A DNA stretch of 13,202 nt. Source: Bifidobacterium breve (lineage in GTDB: Bacteria; Actinomycetota; Acidimicrobiia; IMCC26256; PALSA-555). The stretch is from NCBI GenBank assembly GCA_945889545.1, contig CAMDCC010000049.1, positions 1 through 13,202 of the forward strand, given 5' to 3'. The notes below the pieces were generated by a model. It ran no database searches, was not told where the DNA came from, and saw nothing but the letters and a program-made list of their open reading frames with translations. Of the stretch, positions 1 through 7,074 are shown one piece after another (position 1 is the stretch's first letter; every line of letters begins with the position of its first letter). Both the position numbers and the translations under genes were made by a program.

Positions 1-104
1 TCGGTACCGCTGAGTGCAGTGTCGAGCCAATTTCGTGCCGCCGCGTGCCGGTCGTCGGCTTCGTTGACCGCGTAGATGAGGATGTTGGCGTCGACGAGCC
101 TCAC
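1..104 (-). CDS. PIN-domain toxin (VapC family), partial at window edge
   Basis: Only the first 34 codons are inside the window, and the gene runs off the left edge. They read MRLVDANILIYAVNE and continue into a helix rich in His, Ala and Arg, which is the typical N-terminus of a VapC-like PIN ribonuclease. The Asp in VDANILIYA would be the first metal-binding acidic residue. The other acidic residues lie outside the window. The start is GTG, overlapping the TGA of the upstream antitoxin by 4 bases (GTGA), so translation is probably coupled. Family knowledge: such toxins cut RNA, often tRNA, and are neutralised by the antitoxin encoded just before them. Target and activity cannot be judged here. 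Confidence 0.85.
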   Translation of the reverse strand, partial: MRLVDANILIYAVNEADDRHAAARNWLDTALSGT

Positions 105-355
105 TTGCCGAGTCGTTGCTTGCGGAGCAGCTCTTCGTCCTCGAGTTCCGCGGCCAGCTGGAGCGCGCGGTCGAGGTTGACCGCCGGCCGCCCGAGGTCG
201 CGGGTCGGTGTGCGGAACTCGGGCCGTGACCCGTGGCCGACAAGGCCCTCGCGGATGGCGTCGTTGAGCGCAACCTTGAACGACACCCCGCGTTCTTGCA
301 TCCGGCGTCGAACGAGGGCTTCGTTGTCGGCATCAAGGGTCACCGTCGTGCGCAT
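101..355 (-). CDS. Ribbon-helix-helix antitoxin (VapB-like)
   Basis: This 84-residue protein begins MRTTVTLD, the beta strand of a ribbon-helix-helix DNA-binding fold. Two helices follow to about residue 40 (ALVRRRMQERG, then FKVALNDAIREGL). Residues 45-84 are a polar, probably flexible tail ending in a charged helix (ELEDEELLRKQRLG), where such antitoxins usually wrap their toxin. Its stop codon overlaps the GTG of the PIN toxin, forming a classic two-gene module. Upstream is a GCATCA-rich region with a 12-base perfect palindrome, as expected for autoregulation by the antitoxin-toxin complex. The ATG lies 8 bases after a TATGAT hexamer, so the transcript may be leaderless. The family call is firm; the exact subfamily is not. 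Confidence 0.85.
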   Translation of the reverse strand: MRTTVTLDADNEALVRRRMQERGVSFKVALNDAIREGLVGHGSRPEFRTPTRDLGRPAVNLDRALQLAAELEDEELLRKQRLGK

Positions 356-369
356 GTGGAAGCATCATA
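356..369 (-). promoter_or_regulatory. Presumed -10 element and leaderless start of the RHH antitoxin gene
   Basis: On the minus strand TATGAT (369 to 364) is followed by eight bases and then the antitoxin ATG at 355. This matches the actinobacterial TANNNT -10 box and would place the transcript start at or within two bases of the ATG. No Shine-Dalgarno sequence is visible. A second possible -10, TACAAT, lies at 384 to 379. Neither has a clear -35 box. Confidence 0.45.
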
Positions 370-384
370 GCATCAATATTGTAT

Positions 385-396
385 GCATCATGATGC
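385..396. promoter_or_regulatory. 12-base palindrome, candidate antitoxin operator
   Basis: GCATCATGATGC is a perfect palindrome. The half-site GCATCA recurs at 362-367 and 370-375, so the 35-base promoter region of the RHH-PIN module carries four GCATCA/TGATGC half-sites. Ribbon-helix-helix antitoxins typically bind arrays of short repeats over their own promoter, which makes this a likely autoregulatory operator. It falls between the hydrolase stop codon and the antitoxin start. Confidence 0.55.
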
Positions 397-410
397 CGCA
401 GTCGTAGGTG

Positions 411-1349
411 TCAGGAGTCCAGCCACTCGGCGATGCGGTCGAGGCTGCGCTCACCCCCTGGCAGGAACGGCTGATTCAAGTGGCCGTGTCCGGTGCCGGG
501 TTCGAACTCGACCTTGACGACGACGCCCGCGTTCTCGAGCTGCGCGGCATACGCCTCACCCGATGCGCGGAGTGAATCGGCTTCTGAGTTGAGCACGTAG
601 ACCGGGGGCTGCCCGGACGTGTCGCCGTTCGCGGCGAACGCGTACGGATCGGCCAAGCCAGCTTCGTCGTCCACGTACATCAGGTTGATGCCGCGAACCG
701 CCTCAGGGGTGAACGAACCCAGCTGCGCCACGGAGGTTGCCAAGCTCTCACTCATTGGCGGAAGCTCGGGATGGACGAGCCCATAGACGAGGACGAGCGA
801 CGCCGGCATCGGGCTTGCGTCGTCGCGCAGACGCTTCACCACGCCGGCGGTGAGGTTGCCACCCGCGCTCGCACCCCCGATGTGCAGGCGATCGGCGGTC
901 GTCCCGAGCTCGACGCTGTTGGCGCATGCCCACAGCCACGCGTCGAGGATGTCGTCGGACGGAACGGGGTAGTGCACGCCGTCCAAGCACTTCGTGTACT
1001 CGACGGCGAGGACGGGGAACCCCCGCGCTGCGATGGTCAGTCCCACCCAGTGCGACTCGGCCATGTCGAGGTCGCCGCCGATGAAGCCGCCGCCGTGCAC
1101 CCACACCAGCCCGGCGCCGGAAAGGTCGCCCGGAACCCGATAGTGCCGGGCACGGACCTCGCCGTGGCGCCCGGCAATCGCGACATCTCGCACTTCGACC
1201 GCGGCCAGGTTGGGGTAGTGGGCGACGAGTTCGGCGGTGTCGGGCGACTCGGGCATGAACGCGACCATCTCCTCGAGACTCATGGTCTCGAACGCGTGCT
1301 TGATGTCCTCGATGGTCACGCCTTCCGGGAGGGCGAGCTCGTCAGTCAT
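411..1349 (-). CDS. Alpha/beta hydrolase of the hormone-sensitive lipase (HSL) type
   Basis: This 312-residue protein is a serine hydrolase with the full HSL-family signature. HGGGF at 85-89 forms the oxyanion hole. GGASAGGN carries the nucleophile Ser161. Asp258 (in NSEADSLR) and His288 (in GTGHGH) complete the triad. Residues 1-50 form a helical cap typical of the family. There is no signal peptide, so it is probably cytoplasmic. Family knowledge: such enzymes hydrolyse short- to medium-chain esters or act as lactone or amide hydrolases; the substrate cannot be told. The ATG at 1349 is preceded by TAGTCT and six bases, a leaderless arrangement, and a 16-base imperfect palindrome lies 33 bases upstream. 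The gene stands alone between two toxin-antitoxin modules. Length is normal for the family. Confidence 0.92.
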   Translation of the reverse strand: MTDELALPEGVTIEDIKHAFETMSLEEMVAFMPESPDTAELVAHYPNLAAVEVRDVAIAGRHGEVRARHYRVPGDLSGAGLVWVHGGGFIGGDLDMAESHWVGLTIAARGFPVLAVEYTKCLDGVHYPVPSDDILDAWLWACANSVELGTTADRLHIGGASAGGNLTAGVVKRLRDDASPMPASLVLVYGLVHPELPPMSESLATSVAQLGSFTPEAVRGINLMYVDDEAGLADPYAFAANGDTSGQPPVYVLNSEADSLRASGEAYAAQLENAGVVVKVEFEPGTGHGHLNQPFLPGGERSLDRIAEWLDS

Positions 1350-1361
1350 CTTCGAAGACTA
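1350..1361 (-). promoter_or_regulatory. Presumed -10 element and leaderless start of the hydrolase gene
   Basis: On the minus strand TAGTCT (1361 to 1356) is followed by TCGAAG and then the ATG at 1349. The TANNNT box with a 6-base gap repeats the arrangement seen before other first genes in this window. No ribosome-binding site is visible. No convincing -35 box was found. Confidence 0.4.
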
Positions 1362-1381
1362 CGCGGCCCCCAGGGTTCGTG

Positions 1382-1397
1382 CTAAACAGTCGTTCAG
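1382..1397. promoter_or_regulatory. Imperfect 16-base palindrome, candidate repressor operator
   Basis: CTAAACAGTCGTTCAG has arms CTaAAC and GTTcAG that match at five of six positions around a 4-base centre. It lies 33 bases upstream of the hydrolase ATG, about where a -35 element would sit. Its size and form fit a TetR-type operator. No regulator gene adjoins it, so the link to a protein is open. Confidence 0.3.
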
Positions 1398-1488
1398 TAC
1401 TCACGGCCTCCGAGTACAACGCGAATGGCTTCCTTCCGACCGTCAATTGGACGACCGCTCACGATGACACCGAGGCCGGTCAAGGCAC

Positions 1489-1503
1489 TGGTATGTTGAA
1501 CCC
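1489..1503 (+). promoter_or_regulatory. Extended -10 promoter, leaderless start of the AbrB-PIN module
   Basis: TGG directly precedes TATGTT (1492-1497), forming an extended -10 box (TGn-TANNNT). GAACCC then leads straight to the ATG at 1504. A transcript starting about 6-7 bases after the -10 would begin at or next to the start codon. There is no Shine-Dalgarno sequence. This promoter may drive everything to 5838. Confidence 0.5.
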
Positions 1504-1737
1504 ATGCGGGCAACCATTGACAAGGCAGGAAGATTGGTCATTCCCAAGCCATTGCGTGACCGGCTCGGATTGCGGCCGGGCGACGTCGAGGTGACGGCAG
1601 ACGGCAACGCATTGCGAGTCGAGCCGGTTGCCGGGACCGACGTTGAGGAGCGCGGCGGGCGGGTAGTGATCCCGAGCTCGGGATCGGTCATCACCGACGA
1701 TGACGTCCGGGTGCTCCGCGATGCCAACCAGAGGTGA
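1504..1737 (+). CDS. AbrB/SpoVT-fold antitoxin
   Basis: This 77-residue protein begins MRATIDKAGRLVIPKPLRDRLGL, closely following the swapped-hairpin AbrB pattern in which GRLVIPK and the following helix form the DNA-binding dimer. The fold spans about residues 1-45. The tail, with GGRVVIP and an acidic stretch (TDDDVRVLRD), is the likely toxin-binding part. GGRVVIPSS near residues 51-59 partly echoes the first GRLVIPK strand. The gene ends 17 bases inside the start of a PIN toxin, so the two form a VapBC-type module with an AbrB-type rather than RHH-type antitoxin. Family knowledge: such antitoxins bind their own promoter. Confidence 0.88.
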   Translation: MRATIDKAGRLVIPKPLRDRLGLRPGDVEVTADGNALRVEPVAGTDVEERGGRVVIPSSGSVITDDDVRVLRDANQR

Positions 1738-2146
1738 TCAGCCACTCCTCATTGACACGAGCGTCGCCATCGCGCTGCTCGTCACTGACCACGAACACCA
1801 TGCCGCGACCGTAGAAGCCCTTGGGCGACGTCGGCTCGGGTTGTGCGGGCACGCGGCGTTCGAGACCTTCTCGGTGTTGACTCGGTTGCCGTCCCCCATG
1901 CGGCGCACGCCCACCACTGTGACCCGGCTGCTCGCTGCGAACTTTCCAGAGAGTCGCTACTTGCCCGAGAGAGACGCCGCGAGTCTCTTGGCTGGCCTCG
2001 CGGAGTCCGGGCTCGCTGGCGGTTCCGTCTATGACGCGTTGGTCGGAGCGACGGCGGTGGCACATGACCTCACGCTCGCCACGCGAGACCGGCGTGCAGC
2101 CGAAACGTACCGCGCGCTCGCCGTCGACGTGCTCTGGGCCGTTTGA
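1721..2146 (+). CDS. PIN-domain toxin (VapC family)
   Basis: This is a 141-residue PIN ribonuclease with all expected acidic positions: Asp12 (LLIDTSVAIALL), Glu48 (AAFETFSVL), Asp105 (SVYDALVGA) and Asp123 (LATRDRRA). Length is normal for VapC toxins, and the protein looks intact. The ATG at 1721 lies within the antitoxin gene (17-base overlap) and starts just before the conserved LLIDTS strand; an upstream in-frame start at 1700 would add an unneeded seven residues. Family knowledge: magnesium-dependent cleavage of RNA, held in check by the antitoxin. The next gene begins only seven bases after its stop, so toxin expression is probably tied to the downstream metabolic genes. Confidence 0.9.
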   Translation: MPTRGDQPLLIDTSVAIALLVTDHEHHAATVEALGRRRLGLCGHAAFETFSVLTRLPSPMRRTPTTVTRLLAANFPESRYLPERDAASLLAGLAESGLAGGSVYDALVGATAVAHDLTLATRDRRAAETYRALAVDVLWAV

Positions 2147-2153
2147 GCGCGCC

Positions 2154-3083
2154 TTGAAGATCGGGATCGTTGGTACCGGCGCCATGGGCTCGGTCTATGC
2201 CGGCATGTTCGCGAGGGCTGGACACGAGGTGTGGGCCATCGACGCTCGGCATGAGCAGTTGGACGCGATCGCACGCTCCGGGCTCACCGTCTCGGGCGCG
2301 AGCGGGAGCTTTGTAGTCCACAACATCGACGTTGCGCGTGTCCCCGCCGACGTCGGTTCCTGCGATCTCTGGCTGGTCGCGACGAAGGCGCACGATGTCG
2401 AGGACGTCGTACCCCACCTCGTTCCGCTCTTACAACCGGACAGCATCGTGATGACGCTCCAGAATGGCCTCGGATCAGGCGAACGTGTCGCTCGCCACGT
2501 CCCGTCGAAGCACATTGTGATCGGCGTAGCCGAGGGTTTTGGCTCGTCGATCCCCAAGCCGGGGCATGTCCATCACGAAGGTATGCGATTGATTCGGATC
2601 GGCGAGCTACTCGGCGGCCTCAGCGATCGCGTCCAACACCTCGAGCAGGTGTTCCACGACGCGGGATTCAACGCGCGGGCGTTCGCAGACGTGCACCTCA
2701 TGATCTGGGAGAAGTTCCTCTGCAACGTCACACTCAGCGCTCCGTGCGCGGCTTTTGACGTGACCGTCGGTGAGCTGATGGGCAACGCCGAAGCGTGGGC
2801 GGTCGCGCTTGGGTGCACGATGGAGGCATACCGGGTGGGCGTGGCGATGGGCCTCGCCTTCCCGTTCGACGATCCGGTGCGGTACGTGACCGACTTCGCC
2901 AGCACGATCCCGGAGGCCAGCCCGTCCATGCGCCTGGACCACCTCGCCCGTCGACCCTCGGAGATCGAAGTGATCAACGGCCAAGTCGTGACCTTGAGTC
3001 TCGAGCTCGGGCTGGAGGCTCCGTACAACGAGACGCTGTGCGCGATCTTGCGCCGACGGGAGGCAGACTTCGCGACGTTCTGA
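2154..3083 (+). CDS. Ketopantoate reductase family (ApbA/PanE) NAD(P)H-dependent oxidoreductase
   Basis: This is a 309-residue protein if the TTG at 2154 is used. That start gives MKIGIVGTGAMGSVYA, the exact expected N-terminus with the Rossmann motif GxGxxG at residues 7-12. An in-frame extension upstream would run into the PIN toxin gene and has no family counterpart. The second domain has Lys187 and Asn191 in WEKFLCN, the family's catalytic lysine region, and a Ser-Met-x-x-Asp stretch followed by Glu270 (PSEIEVINGQ), matching the substrate-binding loop. Family knowledge: PanE reduces 2-dehydropantoate to pantoate for coenzyme A synthesis, but many actinobacterial paralogues act on other 2-oxo acids. 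Its place before a CoA-transferase and a glycosidase, with no pantothenate genes nearby, argues for a paralogue, so no symbol is given. Confidence 0.88.
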   Translation: MKIGIVGTGAMGSVYAGMFARAGHEVWAIDARHEQLDAIARSGLTVSGASGSFVVHNIDVARVPADVGSCDLWLVATKAHDVEDVVPHLVPLLQPDSIVMTLQNGLGSGERVARHVPSKHIVIGVAEGFGSSIPKPGHVHHEGMRLIRIGELLGGLSDRVQHLEQVFHDAGFNARAFADVHLMIWEKFLCNVTLSAPCAAFDVTVGELMGNAEAWAVALGCTMEAYRVGVAMGLAFPFDDPVRYVTDFASTIPEASPSMRLDHLARRPSEIEVINGQVVTLSLELGLEAPYNETLCAILRRREADFATF

Positions 3084-3124
3084 CTGCGAGGAACTGCACT
3101 GAAGCCCGACTGATTGGAGAGAGA

Positions 3125-4342
3125 ATGACGGCCATTGCGGCAGGAGTCCGCGTGCTCGAGGTCGCCGAGCACACCTTTGTCCCAGCGGCGTCTGCGCTCC
3201 TTGCCGATTGGGGTGCCGACGTGATCAAGGTCGAGCACATCGAACGCGGTGACGCGATGCGCGGGCTCGCGTCGACCGGCACGGCGATGGTCCCGAAGGA
3301 CGTGCACGTGCTGCTCGAGCATTCGAATCGTGGGAAGCGCAGCATTGCGCTCGACCTGACGTCTGCCGACGGCCGAGACCTGCTCGCTCGGCTGGCGGTG
3401 CAGGCCGACATCTTCCTCACGAACAAGCTGCCAGGCGTGCGCCGCAAGTTGAAGATCGACGTTGACGACATCCGGGCCCACAACCCGTCGATCATCTACG
3501 TGCGGGGTACCGGACAGGGCGAGCGAGGTCCCGACGCCGACAAGGGCTCGTACGACTCGCTCGCGTTCTGGGCACGGACGGGCATCGCCGCGGGGGTCAC
3601 GCGTCCCGAGTACGGGCATGTGCCGGGACCGCCCGCGCCGGGCTTCGGTGACTCGATCGGCGCGATGACGATCGCCGGAGGAATGCTCGGTGCTTTGTTC
3701 CACCGCGAGCGAACGGGCGAGGGAACAGTCGTTGACGTCTCACTCTTGGGCACCGGGCTGTGGGCGATCGGGCAGGCGCTGGGCCTCTCGTTGCTCCTCG
3801 AGACGCCGTGGGCGCCGCCACCCGCGGAAGCCACAAGGGCCAATCCGCTGGTCGCCAACTACCTGACCAAGGACGGTCGGTGGATCGCGCTCTGCTGCTT
3901 GCAAGCCGGCCAGTACTGGGCGCCGCTCGCCAACGCGATTGGGCAACCGGATCTTGCCACCGACGCTCGCTTTGCCGATCACGCGTCGCTGATGGCGAAC
4001 TGTGCGGCCGCAGGCGAGATCCTGCGTGACGCTTTTGCTGAGCGCAGCCTCGACGAATGGCGCATCGCACTCGAGGAATTCGTGGGCCAATGGACGGTCG
4101 TGCAACACACGCTTGAAGCGGCTGCCGACCCACAGTCGGTCGCGAACGGGTACGTGCAGCCATGCGAGACCGCGGCCGGAGTTCCGTTCCAGCTCGCGGC
4201 AGCTCCCGTGCAGTTCGACGAACAAGCCGCGGTGCCAGGGCGTGCTCCAGAGTTCAATGAGCACGGCGACGAGATCCTCGGTGAGCTTGGCCTCGATTGG
4301 GACACGATCGTCGATCTCAAAGTGCGCGGCGTGGTCGCGTGA
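3125..4342 (+). CDS. Class III CoA-transferase (CaiB/BaiF family)
   Basis: This 405-residue protein has the usual length and landmarks of family III CoA-transferases. These include an N-terminal GVRVLEVAE strand, LADWGADVIKVE at about 26-37, NRGKRSIALDL at about 68-78, and the catalytic Asp144 in GSYDSLAFWARTG, which forms a mixed anhydride with the acyl group. A PGFGDSIGAM stretch and a GxxVDVSL strand follow. The start at ATG 3125 is supported by GGAGAG just upstream. Family knowledge: moves CoA between carboxylic acids such as formate, carnitine, succinate or bile acids; donor and acceptor cannot be read from sequence. Its stop overlaps the GTG of the next gene, so it is translated together with a glycosidase, an unusual partner. 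A 41-base gap separates it from the reductase. Confidence 0.93.
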   Translation: MTAIAAGVRVLEVAEHTFVPAASALLADWGADVIKVEHIERGDAMRGLASTGTAMVPKDVHVLLEHSNRGKRSIALDLTSADGRDLLARLAVQADIFLTNKLPGVRRKLKIDVDDIRAHNPSIIYVRGTGQGERGPDADKGSYDSLAFWARTGIAAGVTRPEYGHVPGPPAPGFGDSIGAMTIAGGMLGALFHRERTGEGTVVDVSLLGTGLWAIGQALGLSLLLETPWAPPPAEATRANPLVANYLTKDGRWIALCCLQAGQYWAPLANAIGQPDLATDARFADHASLMANCAAAGEILRDAFAERSLDEWRIALEEFVGQWTVVQHTLEAAADPQSVANGYVQPCETAAGVPFQLAAAPVQFDEQAAVPGRAPEFNEHGDEILGELGLDWDTIVDLKVRGVVA

Positions 4343-5838
4343 CGGACGCCTACACGAATCCGGTACTGCCAGGGTTCCATCCGGATCCAAGTGTGTGCCG
4401 CGTCGGCGACGACTACTACCTCGTCACCTCGACGTTCACCTACTTCCCCGGGGTTCCGATCTTCCGCTCGCGCAACCTCGTCGACTGGACCCAGATCGGC
4501 AACGTGCTCGACCGCCCGTCACAGCTCGATCTCGACGACACGCGCGGCTGGGCATCGATGGGCGTGTGGGCGCCAACGATCCGTCACCACGACGGTCGTT
4601 TCTGGATGATCACGACCAACCAGACCGACCACGGTTCGAAGAACTTCTTCGTGACAGCCGATGACCCAGCCGGACCGTGGACGGATTCAGTCCCGCTTGC
4701 GGTCGACGGTTGCGATCCGGAACTCGCGTGGGATGTCGACGGCGCCTGCTGGTTGCACTTCTCCAAGTTCGGGATCTACCGATGCCGGATTGACGACTCG
4801 ACCGGCGCACTGCTCGACGAACCGGAGGCGACGTGGTCGGGTACCGGCCTCCAGTACCCGGAATCTCCGCATCTCTACGAGCACGATGGCGTCTGGTACT
4901 TGATGATCGCCGAGGGTGGTACGCACTCCGGTCATGCGGTGTCGATTGCGCGCGGGCCGGGGCCCGCTGGTCCATGGGAAGGCTGTCCGACCAATCCCTT
5001 CCTCAGTCACCGGAGCACCAATCAACCGATCCAGAACACCGGCCATGCCGATCTCGTGGAAGCCACGGACGGGTCGTGGTGGATGATCCTCCTCGGCGTT
5101 CGCCCGCGTGGTCTGAGTCCCGCGTTCCACGTGCTCGGGCGCGAGACGTTCCTGGCTCCGGTGGAATGGATCGACGGGTGGCCGGTCGTCGATGAGGTCG
5201 CGCTCACTGTTGAACGACGCCCACCCGGTCCGGTGGAACCGGTCAGCGATGCTGCGCGTGACGAGTTCGACGGACCGATATTGCACCCGCGTTGGCTCGC
5301 GGTGCGCCGGTTTCCTGACGCGATCTCTTCGCTCGAAGAGCGTCCGGGATGGCTCACGTTGCACGGTGACGACGCGACGCTCGATGCGCCCACCCCAGCA
5401 TTCGTCGGTCGCCGCCAACAGCATCATCTGTGCCGCGTCCGCGCACGGCTCGAGATCGGCACGGCGCGCGAGGCCGGGCTCGCAGTCCTGCTTGATGACA
5501 CCGCGCACTACGAGATCGGTGTCGTGGGCGATCAGGTCGTTGCCCGGGCGCGCATCGGCTCGCTCCAGGTTGTGCTCGGGGAAGTGGAGCGCCCTGCCGC
5601 GTCGATCGATCTTGCCGTCGAGACGAGGCCATCCCTCTTTGGGCCTGACATCGTCGTGCTCGGGTTCGAGGACGTCCGCGGCGATCTTCAGATCGTCGCT
5701 GAGCTCGACGGGCGATACCTCTCCACCGAGGTGACCGGGGGTTTCCTCGGGCGCGTCATCGGCATGTACGCCGTCGGGGGCACAGCGGCCTTCGACTGGT
5801 TCGACTACGAGGAAGTCACAGCCCCGATCACGGCGTAA
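4339..5838 (+). CDS. Glycoside hydrolase family 43, beta-xylosidase/alpha-L-arabinofuranosidase type
   Basis: This 499-residue two-domain enzyme opens with NPVLPGFHPDPS, the hallmark of GH43 beta-xylosidases, giving catalytic base Asp16. Asp126 (GCDPELAWD) fits the pKa-tuning aspartate and Glu175 (YPESPHLY) the general acid. The five-bladed propeller runs to about residue 290, ending with GRETFLAPVEW, as in xylosidases. A beta-sandwich domain starts near 305 with DEFDGPILHPRW, matching the usual C-terminal domain. No signal peptide is seen, so it probably acts inside the cell on imported xylo- or arabino-oligosaccharides or glycosides. The GTG start gives a 4-base overlap with the CoA-transferase. 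Its last 11 bases overlap the end of the convergent oxidoreductase gene. Xylose versus arabinose preference is not decidable. Confidence 0.93.
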   Translation: MTDAYTNPVLPGFHPDPSVCRVGDDYYLVTSTFTYFPGVPIFRSRNLVDWTQIGNVLDRPSQLDLDDTRGWASMGVWAPTIRHHDGRFWMITTNQTDHGSKNFFVTADDPAGPWTDSVPLAVDGCDPELAWDVDGACWLHFSKFGIYRCRIDDSTGALLDEPEATWSGTGLQYPESPHLYEHDGVWYLMIAEGGTHSGHAVSIARGPGPAGPWEGCPTNPFLSHRSTNQPIQNTGHADLVEATDGSWWMILLGVRPRGLSPAFHVLGRETFLAPVEWIDGWPVVDEVALTVERRPPGPVEPVSDAARDEFDGPILHPRWLAVRRFPDAISSLEERPGWLTLHGDDATLDAPTPAFVGRRQQHHLCRVRARLEIGTAREAGLAVLLDDTAHYEIGVVGDQVVARARIGSLQVVLGEVERPAASIDLAVETRPSLFGPDIVVLGFEDVRGDLQIVAELDGRYLSTEVTGGFLGRVIGMYAVGGTAAFDWFDYEEVTAPITA

Positions 5839-7063
5839 GCACTTGCGCTCCGCGTCCTTGCTGGATGAGGGGTACGTACTCGTCGAGCGCGGCCAATTCG
5901 GCTGTGTCGGAGAGATCGATCACGCGCCTCTCTTCCGCCGACCGGTACGCGGCCATGGTGAGCCGCACGATCTCGACGCCGTAGTCGAAGTCGAGGAACG
6001 CCGACACTCCTCGTTGGAACGCGGCCAGTGCATCACGGTGCTCGTCGACGTAGCCGTAGAGGTCGGGCTCGTTCGGCTGGATGGCGAGGAGACCGCGTGA
6101 TGCCGTCGCCTTCTCGAGCGCGAGCTCGGCGTCGGCGACCGCCGTCGCCGCCTCGTCGCCAATGAAGATCTCGAGCGGTGATCGCAAGGTGTTGGCTTCG
6201 AGCGCGTACCCCGGACCGATCCCGTCGACAAGCAGGCGCAGGCCCTGCTTGTCGTACATCCACGACACGGTGAACTGAGCCTTGGACGTCTGACCGGTGT
6301 CGGGGTCTCGATACGTGACGATGCCGGTGGCGAAGTCCTCGGCGGGCGTCTTGGAGTAGTCGACCCCGTACCGGTCGAGGAGCTGCTGGCGCCAATGAGG
6401 CTGGCCCCACTTGAGCAGCCCGATGTCGGCCGACACCGAGACCGGTTCGAGATGTCGAGGTGGCTTGCCAGCAGGGGTGAGCAAGTACCAGCCGACGGCG
6501 AGGCAATGGCACCCCATGTCGGAGAGCACGCCGCCACCTTGCAGTGTGGGGTCCCAGAACCATGCGTTGTGCGGACCGGCGTGCTCTTCGTTCGAACGAG
6601 CGAGGGCGAGCGGCCCCATTGCCGATGCGACGTCGGCCAGCTGCGTGCGTGCAACTTGCACAAGGCCCATGTGGATCTGGTTCTCGAAGTAGGCGGTGGG
6701 GGCACCGATCTGCTTCGCGAGGTCGTTGACGCGCTTGGCCTCGGCAAGGTTGCGCGCGAGCGGCTTCTCGCAGACCAACCCGCGCAGCTGCGCGCCTGAA
6801 CCGGCGAGCTGTTCCATCACTTCGACGCGCACGTGGTTCGGGTTGAAGATGCAGACGACGTCCACCTCAGTCGCCATCTCGGCGACCGAGTCGTAGACCG
6901 TGCACGGTCCGAGTCCGCGGTCCCGTGCGGACGCGGCGAGCTCATGTGGGGGAGTGCGTGACGTGATGCCGGCGACCTCGATGCCGCGTACCTGCTCGAG
7001 CGCCCGAAGGTGGAAGCCGGTGACGAAGCCGGCGCCGACGATGCCGTATCGCAGGGGTTCCAC
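5828..7063 (-). CDS. Gfo/Idh/MocA-family oxidoreductase (third gene of sugar operon)
   Basis: This is a 411-residue NAD(P)-dependent sugar or cyclitol dehydrogenase. The Rossmann motif GIVGAGFVTGFH is at residues 7-18. CEKPLA carries the catalytic-site lysine at about 100 (EKP 99-101). SDMGCHC at 181-187 supplies the conserved His of the DxGxH motif. The GTG at 7063 starts translation right at MEPLRYGIVGAG; open frame continues upstream into the preceding gene but without family similarity. It begins 11 bases after the stop of the second gene in the operon. The length, with an insert after residue 195, is toward the long end for the family. Family knowledge: oxidises or reduces a ring hydroxyl of sugars, inositols or glycosides. 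No secretion signal is seen. Confidence 0.9.
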   Translation of the reverse strand: MEPLRYGIVGAGFVTGFHLRALEQVRGIEVAGITSRTPPHELAASARDRGLGPCTVYDSVAEMATEVDVVCIFNPNHVRVEVMEQLAGSGAQLRGLVCEKPLARNLAEAKRVNDLAKQIGAPTAYFENQIHMGLVQVARTQLADVASAMGPLALARSNEEHAGPHNAWFWDPTLQGGGVLSDMGCHCLAVGWYLLTPAGKPPRHLEPVSVSADIGLLKWGQPHWRQQLLDRYGVDYSKTPAEDFATGIVTYRDPDTGQTSKAQFTVSWMYDKQGLRLLVDGIGPGYALEANTLRSPLEIFIGDEAATAVADAELALEKATASRGLLAIQPNEPDLYGYVDEHRDALAAFQRGVSAFLDFDYGVEIVRLTMAAYRSAEERRVIDLSDTAELAALDEYVPLIQQGRGAQVLTP

Positions 7064-7074
7064 GGTGATGCCCG

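Noticed and set aside
2573..3703. Minus-strand open frame of 376 codons across the reductase/CoA-transferase junction
   Set aside because: It is antisense to two motif-complete genes, and its composition is low-quality with no recognisable domain.
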